Shown piece by piece: positions 7,676-13,028 of a stretch of DNA of 24,559 nucleotides. The DNA is from an uncultured Treponema sp. GTDB taxonomy: Bacteria > Spirochaetota > Spirochaetia > Treponematales > Treponemataceae. The position numbers and the translations under genes are program-made. Within the stretch, counting starts at the first letter, position 1, and the number at the start of each line of letters is the position of its first letter. The notes beneath the pieces were generated by a model, which was not told the DNA's origin, searched no databases, and saw nothing but the letters and a program-made list of their open reading frames with translations. The stretch is from positions 1-24,559 of the forward strand of contig CAKZZK010000152.1 in NCBI GenBank assembly GCA_937885235.1. The letters run 5' to 3'.

Positions 7676-7829
7676 AAAGAGAAAAATTCTTGGTATAAGG
7701 TCTAGATTAAGTTGTGAAAAACGTGTTATATTATTACACCGCTTAAAAGTAGAGCGGTGCATTAGATTGTAATTCATTGCGAATTGCCATGATTTAATGC
7801 AAACATTTCACGTTTTCAGGGGGACTTTT
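7661..7829 (+). promoter_or_regulatory. Structured secY-rpmJ intergenic leader, possible promoter
   Basis: The 154 bases between secY and rpmJ (7676-7829) hold no gene. They contain several inverted repeats: CCAAGAA/TTCTTGG (7661-7667 with 7687-7693, starting inside secY), CACCGC/GCGGTG (7737-7742 with 7754-7759), GCATTA/TAATGC (7759-7764 with 7795-7800), and nested within it AATTC/GAATT around 7771-7785. No U-rich tract follows any of them, so they are not intrinsic terminators. A TATATT at about 7727-7732 could be a -10 element with a weak TAGATT 18 bases upstream. This is the position of the alpha-operon leader bound by S4 in some bacteria; assigning that role here is inference. Confidence 0.45.
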
Positions 7830-7943
7830 ATGAAAGTGAGAACCAGCGTAAAGCCCATTTGTGATAAGTGTAAGGTTATCAAGAGGAACGGAGTTATCCG
7901 CATTATCTGTGTTAACCCAAAGCATAAGCAAAAGCAGGGTTGA
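7830..7943 (+). CDS. rpmJ: 50S ribosomal protein L36, zinc-binding type
   Basis: L36 is the smallest ribosomal protein and stabilises the 50S subunit around helix 91. The 37-residue product begins MKVRTSVKPICDKCK. It has the zinc ligands Cys11, Cys14, Cys27 and His32, so it is the zinc-binding form. A strong AGGGGGA Shine-Dalgarno site at about 7818-7824 precedes the ATG. It opens the alpha-operon part of the cluster after the structured gap and lies 11 bp before rpsM. Confidence 0.96.
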   Translation: MKVRTSVKPICDKCKVIKRNGVIRIICVNPKHKQKQG

Positions 7944-7954
7944 GGAGTAACTGA

Positions 7955-8323
7955 ATGGCTCGAATTGCGGGAGTTGACCTCCCAAACAAGCATGTCAATA
8001 TTGCATTGACATATATCTATGGCATCGGTCGTTCATCGGCTAGCAAAATTTGTGAGACTGCTAAGATTAATCCGACCACGTTGATTAATGATCTCTCAGA
8101 AGATGATTTGACGAAGATTCGCAAGATCATCGATGAGAATTATAAGACCGAAGGTCGTCTGCGTTCTGAGATTGGTTTGAATATCAAGCGCCTTATCGAC
8201 ATCGGCAGCTACCGTGGAATGCGTCATGTCAAGGGCTTGCCTGTGCGCGGCCAGCGGACTCGTACAAATTCTCGTACGCGCAAGGGTAAGAAGAAGACCG
8301 TTGCCAACAAGAAGAAGGCGTAG
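7955..8323 (+). CDS. rpsM: 30S ribosomal protein S13
   Basis: S13 caps the head of the 30S subunit, contacting S19, the P-site tRNA and 50S bridges. The 122-residue protein opens MARIAGVDLPNKHVNIALTYIYGIG and includes the family core YRGMRHVKGLPVRGQRTRTNSRTRKG, followed by a Lys-rich tail. GAGGAG at 7942-7947 precedes the ATG and overlaps the rpmJ stop codon. Confidence 0.97.
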   Translation: MARIAGVDLPNKHVNIALTYIYGIGRSSASKICETAKINPTTLINDLSEDDLTKIRKIIDENYKTEGRLRSEIGLNIKRLIDIGSYRGMRHVKGLPVRGQRTRTNSRTRKGKKKTVANKKKA

Positions 8324-8337
8324 GACGGAGGTAAGTG

Positions 8338-8718
8338 ATGCCAGCTGTAAAGAAAAGAAAAGAAAAGAAAAGTGTTTATGAGGGCAATGTCTACATTCAG
8401 GCAAGCTTCAATAACACGATTGTAACTATCACAGACCTGAGGGGAAATGCAATTTCTTGGGCTTCTTCCGGTGGATTGGGATTCCGTGGGGCGAAAAAAT
8501 CTACGCCGTTTGCGGCGCAGTCCGTTGCGGAAACTGCGGTGCAGAAGGCTGCTGGTTATGGTCTGCGCGAGGTGCATGTCTTTGTGAAGGGTCCGGGAAT
8601 CGGACGTGAGAACGCCATCCGTGTCCTTGGTACGCTTGGATTGAAGGTAAAGTCTATTTCTGATGTTACCCCCATTCCGCACAATGGATGCCGCCCGCGC
8701 AAGACACGTCGCATGTAA
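8338..8718 (+). CDS. rpsK: 30S ribosomal protein S11
   Basis: S11 lies on the 30S platform near the E-site and the Shine-Dalgarno helix. The 126-residue protein has the diagnostic ASFNNTIVTITDLRGNAISWASSGGLGFRGAKKSTPFAAQ and ends DVTPIPHNGCRPRKTRRM. I place the start at the ATG at 8338, five bases after a GGAGGT at 8327-8332, rather than the GTG at 8335, which is too close to that site. Codons 5-12 contain an AAAAG pentanucleotide repeat. Confidence 0.96.
   Translation: MPAVKKRKEKKSVYEGNVYIQASFNNTIVTITDLRGNAISWASSGGLGFRGAKKSTPFAAQSVAETAVQKAAGYGLREVHVFVKGPGIGRENAIRVLGTLGLKVKSISDVTPIPHNGCRPRKTRRM
8349..8372 (+). repeat. AAAAG pentanucleotide microsatellite in the start of rpsK
   Basis: Four exact AAAAG units occupy 8353-8372, preceded by a partial unit (AAAG, 8349-8352). 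They encode the basic lead KKRKEKKS of S11. The unit length is not a multiple of three, so replication slippage here would shift the frame of an essential gene. Confidence 0.85.
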
Positions 8719-8730
8719 GGAGATAATGCA

Positions 8731-9366
8731 ATGGCAAAATATACAGGTCCTGTTTGTAGGCTTTGCCGGACGGAACAGAAAAAGTTGTTCTTGAAGGGTG
8801 AGCGTTGTAAAAGCGATAAGTGCCCGATCAACAAGAAGCGGGCTGCTCCTGGAAAAGATCCCAAGGGACGCATTGGCAAGCGCAGTGAGTATGCCATCCA
8901 GCTTCGCGAGAAGCAGAAGATAAAGAGGATGTATGGAATGCTGGAGAAGCAGTTCCACATCACTTTTGAGAATGCTCTCCGGATGTCTGGCGTTACTGGC
9001 GACAACCTTATCCGCCTTTTGGAGAGTCGTCTCGACAATGTTGTGTTCAGAATGCACTATGCAGTTTCCCGTGCTCAGGCAAGGCAGATTGTGCTGCATC
9101 GGCATATCTTGGTGAACGGAAGGATCGTTAATATCCCCAGTTATCAGGTGAAGCCGGGCGATGTTATCGAGGTGAAAGAGAGAAGCAAGAAGCTCGCCGT
9201 TGTTCAGGAAGGCCTCAAAGAGCTCTCAAAGTCAGGCTCAACTCCGTGGTTGACCGTTGATGAAGAGGCCGTGAAGGGCACTTTTGTGCAGTATCCGCGT
9301 CGCGAGGAAGTGACAGATCTGGCTGATGTGAAAGAACAGCTCGTGGTTGAGCTTTATTCTAAATAA
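8731..9366 (+). CDS. rpsD: 30S ribosomal protein S4, zinc-binding type
   Basis: S4 nucleates 30S assembly at the five-way junction of 16S rRNA. In several bacteria it represses the alpha operon. The 211-residue protein carries a zinc site (Cys9, Cys12, Cys26, Cys31) in its N-terminal domain, then the S4 RNA-binding domain at about residues 90-155 (RLLESRLDNVVFRMHYAVSRAQARQIV and HILVNGRIVNIPSYQVKPGDVIEV). Its presence in the alpha cluster makes the structured leader at 7661-7829 a reasonable candidate target; that link is inference. Confidence 0.96.
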   Translation: MAKYTGPVCRLCRTEQKKLFLKGERCKSDKCPINKKRAAPGKDPKGRIGKRSEYAIQLREKQKIKRMYGMLEKQFHITFENALRMSGVTGDNLIRLLESRLDNVVFRMHYAVSRAQARQIVLHRHILVNGRIVNIPSYQVKPGDVIEVKERSKKLAVVQEGLKELSKSGSTPWLTVDEEAVKGTFVQYPRREEVTDLADVKEQLVVELYSK

Positions 9367-9378
9367 TAAGGAGTTCAG

Positions 9379-10431
9379 ATGGCTCGCAAAAATCTGCTCA
9401 AAGGTTTTAAAAAACCGAAGGGAATTCAATTTGAGCATCTTGATACTAATCCGAATTATGGAAAATTCACCGCATTTCCTTTCGAGTCCGGTTTCGGAAC
9501 AACGGTAGGAAATACCCTGCGTCGGGTGCTTCTCTCTTCGATTCAGGGATATGCAATTTCTTCGGTACGGATTACGTCTTATGATGCCGATGGCGTTCCT
9601 CATGTTATTTCCAGTGAATTCGAGAAGCTTCCTAATGTCTCGGAAGATGTCATGGAAGTCTTGAATAACTTGAAAAAGATTCGTTTGCGTTTGCCACGAG
9701 ATGTTGAGCAGGATACAATTCTCTTTGAATTCAAGGGACCGGGCACTGTAAAAAGTGACGACTTTGCAAAAGAAGGTCAGCTTGAAGTAATGACCAAGGG
9801 GCTTGAGGTTTTCACGATGATGGAAAAGGCTCGCCTTGAGGTTGAAATTCAGGTTGATTTGGGACGGGGATATGTTCCTGCGGAAGTAAATGAGCACCAC
9901 ATTGAGGTCGTCGGGACGATTCCAATGGACTGCATCTTTACACCTGTACCAAAGGTAAAATACTCTATTGAGCCTTGTCGTGTAGGTCAGCGGAACGACT
10001 ATGACAAACTTATTCTTGAAGTCTGGACTGATGGAACAATCAAGCCTGAGGATGCGCTTGCTGAAGCCGCAAAGATAGCGAAGGATTATTTCTCTATCTT
10101 TGTGAATTTCAATGAAGATGAGTATTCCACAGGTGATGAATTAGACGAAGGCGATGAACAGATTCGGCGGCTGCTTAGCACTCCTGTAGAGGAGCTTGAG
10201 CTTTCCGTTCGCAGTTCAAACTGCCTTAAGAATGCCAATATTCACACTATCGGTGAATTAACACGAAAGACGGAAGATGACATCACCAAAACCCGTAATT
10301 TTGGTAAAAAGAGCCTTGAGGAAATCAAGTCAAAGCTTGAAGAGCATCACTTGACCCTCGGAATGACTGATTACAGCCATCTTAAGGACAAGAATTTCAC
10401 TTTCCGTAAAAATAAGGATGAGAACGAATGA
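9379..10431 (+). CDS. rpoA: RNA polymerase alpha subunit
   Basis: The alpha subunit dimerises to start RNA polymerase assembly and its C-terminal domain contacts UP elements and activators. The 350-residue protein has the N-terminal domain with FTAFPFESGFGTTVGNTLRRVLLSS at about residues 30-55. An acidic linker (DEDEY through DELDEGDEQ) follows, then the C-terminal helix-hairpin-helix domain with LELSVRSSNCLKNANIHTIGELTRK and RNFGKKSLEEIKSKL. The tail after the CTD (about 25 residues, Lys/Asp rich) is somewhat longer than in enterobacteria. It overlaps rplQ by four bases (ATGA). Confidence 0.97.
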   Translation: MARKNLLKGFKKPKGIQFEHLDTNPNYGKFTAFPFESGFGTTVGNTLRRVLLSSIQGYAISSVRITSYDADGVPHVISSEFEKLPNVSEDVMEVLNNLKKIRLRLPRDVEQDTILFEFKGPGTVKSDDFAKEGQLEVMTKGLEVFTMMEKARLEVEIQVDLGRGYVPAEVNEHHIEVVGTIPMDCIFTPVPKVKYSIEPCRVGQRNDYDKLILEVWTDGTIKPEDALAEAAKIAKDYFSIFVNFNEDEYSTGDELDEGDEQIRRLLSTPVEELELSVRSSNCLKNANIHTIGELTRKTEDDITKTRNFGKKSLEEIKSKLEEHHLTLGMTDYSHLKDKNFTFRKNKDENE

Positions 10432-10838
10432 ATCATAAGAATGGATTTAATCCGCTTTCACGTACATCCGCGCATAGGCGTGCTATGTCACGGAACATGG
10501 TGACATCGCTTTTCAGGTATGAGCGCGTCACTACGACGAAAGCAAAGGCGCTGGAAGTACGCAGGAAGGCTGAAAAGCTTATCACGCGGGCAAAAGTGGA
10601 CAGCGTGCACAACAGAAGGATTGCCGCTAAGTTTATTGCAGATGACAAAATCCTGCACAAGCTGTTTACGGATATTGGTCCCCGCATGAAGGAGCGCAAT
10701 GGTGGTTATACCCGCGTATTGAAGCTTGGTTTCCGTCAGGGTGATGCCGCTGATGTTGTCATTCTGGAACTGGTTGATTACAAGTTGCCGGAGCCGGGTG
10801 AGGAAAAGCCTGCAAAGGCAAATGCAGCAAAGGAGTAA
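10428..10838 (+). CDS. rplQ: 50S ribosomal protein L17
   Basis: L17 sits near the tunnel exit of the 50S subunit. The 136-residue protein begins MNHKNGFNPLSRTSAHRRAMSRNMVTSLFRYERVTTTKAKALEVRRKAEKLITRAK, the family signature, and contains NGGYTRVLKLGFRQGDAADVVILELVDY. A short Ala/Lys tail follows. Its ATG overlaps the rpoA stop codon, so translation is probably coupled. The small zinc-ribbon gene follows three bases after its stop. Confidence 0.96.
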   Translation: MNHKNGFNPLSRTSAHRRAMSRNMVTSLFRYERVTTTKAKALEVRRKAEKLITRAKVDSVHNRRIAAKFIADDKILHKLFTDIGPRMKERNGGYTRVLKLGFRQGDAADVVILELVDYKLPEPGEEKPAKANAAKE

Positions 10839-10841
10839 GTA

Positions 10842-11063
10842 ATGTCTAAAGCGCATCGTGGAACAGGAATCCGCAAGGAAGCAAATCACGGACGCGGCAC
10901 ATGCCCCGTCTGTGGTGCAGAACAGATTAAAATCCTGTATGAGCAGGAGATTGATGGCAAGAAGGTAAAGGTTTGCAAACGCTGCAGGGCAGTTGCTAAA
11001 AACAAGGCCCGCAAAGATGCCCGTATTGCCAAAAAGGCAGCCCCCGCTGGGGAAAATGCTTAA
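10842..11063 (+). CDS. Small basic zinc-ribbon protein, function unknown
   Basis: This 73-residue protein has two Cys pairs, CPVC at 21-24 and CKRC at 45-48, separated by a short predicted beta region (IKILYEQEIDGKKVKV). That pattern indicates one zinc ribbon. The rest is rich in Lys, Arg and Ala, with a basic tail ending in KKAAPAGENA. It begins three bases after rplQ and ends just before the terminator, so it belongs to the ribosomal transcription unit. A ribosome- or RNA-associated role is suggested by location, charge and the ribbon, but I do not recognise it as a named ribosomal protein. Confidence 0.85.
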   Translation: MSKAHRGTGIRKEANHGRGTCPVCGAEQIKILYEQEIDGKKVKVCKRCRAVAKNKARKDARIAKKAAPAGENA

Positions 11064-11079
11064 TAGTTTTTGATGACTT

Positions 11080-11114
11080 AGCCGCACCTATGAGACAGGT
11101 GCGGCTTTATTTTT
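11080..11114 (+). terminator. Intrinsic terminator of the ribosomal cluster
   Basis: A perfect 10-bp stem, AGCCGCACCT (11080-11089) with AGGTGCGGCT (11097-11106), encloses a 7-nt loop and is followed by TTATTTTT. It lies 17 bases after the zinc-ribbon gene. It is the only clear intrinsic terminator found on the + strand of the cluster. Confidence 0.93.
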
Positions 11115-11135
11115 AAATGCAGGTCAACAACTTAA

Positions 11136-11360
11136 TCAATTGCTGGGCTTGCATATTTTGCATGGCTCAAGCCCCTTCTTGATTGCTTCCTCTAGGGGAA
11201 TGCCTTCGACTTTTGATTTTTTAATCGTGCGGCAGCTTTTGCTGTGGAATTTCTTCCCGTTCGCAGTGGCATACACGATGGTGACGGCAGGCTTGCTCGG
11301 TGTGCATGGCACTGAAGCCGCGGCAAGAGCAAGCAAGATGACAAGGACAAATCTTTTCAT
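11136..11360 (-). CDS. Small exported protein with an H-C-CxxC motif
   Basis: The 74-residue product starts with a basic n-region and hydrophobic core (MKRFVLVILLALAAAS), so it is probably exported. A lipoprotein is possible, because a Cys at 19 follows the core, but SVPC is not a good lipobox. The mature part has GKKFHSKSCRTIKKSK, then EEAIKKGLEPCKICKPS. Its ligand-like residues are His39, Cys43, Cys67 and Cys70. This resembles the small metal-binding module found as a C-terminal tail of some secreted nucleases and other exported proteins (Ada-like zinc-binding folds); the resemblance is from memory. Here it stands alone. GGAGGA lies 11 bases ahead of the ATG but falls in one arm of a long inverted repeat. 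Confidence 0.8.
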   Translation of the reverse strand: MKRFVLVILLALAAASVPCTPSKPAVTIVYATANGKKFHSKSCRTIKKSKVEGIPLEEAIKKGLEPCKICKPSN

Positions 11361-11371
11361 AAATCCTATAA

Positions 11372-11445
11372 TCCTCCATGATAATAACAGGTGGTATTTT
11401 TTAAGCCTCTGAAACAGAGACTACACTGTTATTATCAAAAGAGGA
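11372..11445 (-). promoter_or_regulatory. Long inverted repeat that can sequester a Shine-Dalgarno site
   Basis: Read on the minus strand, TCCTC then TGATAATAACAG (right side, 11445-11426) is followed by a 35-nt loop and then by CTGTTATTATCA and GAGGA (11390-11372). The 12-bp inner helix is perfect. After a small 3x2 internal loop, a further 5 bp pair with the GGAGGA ahead of the small exported-protein gene. The loop holds its own hairpin CTCTG-TTT-CAGAG. Alternatives are an operator for a dimeric regulator, or a promoter: GATAAT in each arm resembles a -10 element. No poly-U run follows the helix, so it is not an intrinsic terminator. Confidence 0.6.
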
Positions 11446-11485
11446 AGCTGCTTTTCGACACAAGTAGAGAAAAAAAGTAAAAAAA

Positions 11486-12127
11486 TTATAATTCTGCTTC
11501 TCCAATGATGCCGTCTATCTCATAGTCGGGGGTTTGGTTGTCGTCTTCAAGCAGGCGGGTAAAGATTGCCCTCATGGCCTGGGCGCGCTTTGCCGGGTCT
11601 GAGACGGACTGTTTTACCGCCCGCTGTATTTCGCTCATGTGCTCGTTGATGTCGCTGATGCTTTCGGGCAGGGAGCTTTCCACAAGGCTCTTGATGAACT
11701 GCGAAACGAGGGGGCTTTTTCCGCTTGAAGAAATGCCGCAGACCACATCGCCCCTTTTGATGATGGCGGGAAAGATAAAGTCACACTTGGCGCGGCTGCT
11801 GATATTTTCCACAAGCACGCTCTGGTTTTGGTAATAGGCGTAGATTTCGCTGTTGAGCTTGGCGTCCTCGGTGGCGGCAATCACGAGGGTTGGCGTGCAG
11901 TCGAGGGCTTTGATGGCGTCCACGGAAGGCTTTTCCTTGCAGTGGATGATCTGGGGCGCATAGGCGTTGACAAGCACCTCGAGGCTCTGCGTCGTGGAGT
12001 CTGCAAGCAGATAAATCTTTGCCCCGAAGACAAGGAAAGTGGAAATCTGCTGGAAGGAAACATCCCCGCCGCCGATTACCAGAACCGTTTTATTCTGCAG
12101 GTTGACAAAAAGTGGAAAATAAGCCAT
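11486..12127 (-). CDS. Met8/CysG-N-like protein (precorrin-2 dehydrogenase family), catalytic Asp missing
   Basis: Family members use NAD to oxidise precorrin-2 and, in bifunctional members, insert iron to make siroheme. The 213-residue protein has the N-terminal Rossmann domain (PLFVNLQNKTVLVIGGGDVSFQQ, NAD-binding GGG at 19-21), the middle segment VIAATEDAKLNSEIY, and CDFIFPAIIKRGDVVCGISSSGKSPLVSQFIK. Aligned by eye with E. coli CysG, the catalytic Asp104 falls on Ser110 (ENISSRAK instead of NVVDAPKA), and the usual A-x-R-K after GGGxV is SFQQ. No other tetrapyrrole gene is in the window. It may be inactive in its classic reaction or have another role. It starts 15 bases after the stop of the upstream secreted-protein gene. 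Confidence 0.8.
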   Translation of the reverse strand: MAYFPLFVNLQNKTVLVIGGGDVSFQQISTFLVFGAKIYLLADSTTQSLEVLVNAYAPQIIHCKEKPSVDAIKALDCTPTLVIAATEDAKLNSEIYAYYQNQSVLVENISSRAKCDFIFPAIIKRGDVVCGISSSGKSPLVSQFIKSLVESSLPESISDINEHMSEIQRAVKQSVSDPAKRAQAMRAIFTRLLEDDNQTPDYEIDGIIGEAEL

Positions 12128-12142
12128 AAGCGCCCCTGTTCT

Positions 12143-12991
12143 TTACTTGCGCTGATCGAAGTAGATGACGGTTTCAACCCCTTCATCATTTGGCTGAATT
12201 ACCTTCAAGCGTGAGCCGCCGCCATAATAGTACAGCACGAGTTCTCCCTCTTCATCGGGATTAGAAAACGTTATCGACTGGTTCGCTGTGTCTACCCAGT
12301 ATTCTACATCGTTATCAAGCAGATTTTCTTCCCCTCCCATCATGGCACCTGACTCAGAAAAGAGGTGCACTGTCTTTTCGTCGATGAAGTTAAACTGGAG
12401 GAGCGAGCTTATCTCCATTCCCATCATCGAAAAGATAGAAGAGTACTCGGTGCCATCGACAAAGATATAGCTTGACGCATAGCTCCGCCCGATGAATGTC
12501 CTTGTACTGACTTTTCTGTTGCCGGAGCTGTCTTCCAGAGATTCAATGGACACTTCGCTAGCTTCCCTTGCAGGAATGAGCTCTATCGCGGTAAACTCAA
12601 GACTTACGTTTTCGGAGTCGTAGTCCTCCTCTATGGTGATGATATTGCCGCCATCTGTGTATGAGGCGGAAACATCATCTCCCTGCATGGAGAGGGTAAT
12701 CGTCTGCTGTCTGCGATTGACTTCATAGGTGCCTTCTTTGTCCACTCCATCGGCAAAGAGGTCTATGTTTTGCAATGAAGAGTCCAGCACAAAGGTTCCA
12801 TCGTCATTGAAGCTGAGCTGAATGTAGCTTTTGCCGTCGATGTTTATGAACGGCATTAAATCCATGCCTTGGAGCAGGAACTTTGTTGCGCGGTATGTCC
12901 TGCCGCTGAACATATCCTTGGCAGCGGCGGTGAAAGCTGCTGCCAAAAGCAGCGCGGTGAAAAGAATTCGCTTGAAAACATATCTTGTCAT
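12143..12991 (-). CDS. Exported beta-rich protein of unknown function
   Basis: I do not recognise the family. The ATG at 12991 gives a 282-residue protein whose N-terminus is a clean signal peptide (MTRYVFKRILFTALLLAAAFTAAA, likely cut before KD). The longer ORF start at 13075 would overlap the sulP gene and hide the signal, so it is rejected. The mature part alternates short strands and turns, and two similar halves may exist: a GRTYRATKFLLQGMD/GKSYIQLSFNDDGTF block and a GRSYASSYIFVDGTE/LLQFNFIDEKTVHLF block. Each is followed by 'VNRRQQTITL' or 'VDTANQSITF' strands, so it may be a tandem duplication of a lipocalin-like sheet. No membrane anchor is seen after the signal. Confidence 0.8.
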   Translation of the reverse strand: MTRYVFKRILFTALLLAAAFTAAAKDMFSGRTYRATKFLLQGMDLMPFINIDGKSYIQLSFNDDGTFVLDSSLQNIDLFADGVDKEGTYEVNRRQQTITLSMQGDDVSASYTDGGNIITIEEDYDSENVSLEFTAIELIPAREASEVSIESLEDSSGNRKVSTRTFIGRSYASSYIFVDGTEYSSIFSMMGMEISSLLQFNFIDEKTVHLFSESGAMMGGEENLLDNDVEYWVDTANQSITFSNPDEEGELVLYYYGGGSRLKVIQPNDEGVETVIYFDQRK

Positions 12992-12998
12992 ATCACTA

Positions 12999-13028
12999 AG
13001 TATAACACACAACTGTGCTTTATGGTAA
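12999..13028 (-). promoter_or_regulatory. Candidate promoter for the exported-protein gene, leaderless geometry
   Basis: On the minus strand TTACCA (13028-13023) is followed 18 bases later by TATACT (13004-12999), and the ATG at 12991 begins 7 bases after that. Transcription would therefore start at or beside the ATG. No Shine-Dalgarno site is present. The -35 half matches consensus weakly. Confidence 0.35.

Noticed and set aside
7661..7693. CCAAGAA/TTCTTGG stem at the end of secY as a terminator
   Set aside because: No U-rich tract follows, and the stem is weak with an A-rich interior; treated as part of the structured gap.
8224..9105. 293-residue minus-strand ORF
   Set aside because: Antisense to rpsM, rpsK and rpsD; composition is that of a shadow frame and no motif is seen.
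11406..11420. CTCTG-AAA-CAGAG hairpin as a terminator
   Set aside because: The 5-bp stem has no U tract on either strand; it is noted only as part of the larger inverted repeat.
11379..11437. Inverted repeat as a small transposable element (MITE)
   Set aside because: No flanking target duplication was seen and only one copy exists in the window; the extra pairing with the ribosome-binding site fits a regulatory hairpin better.
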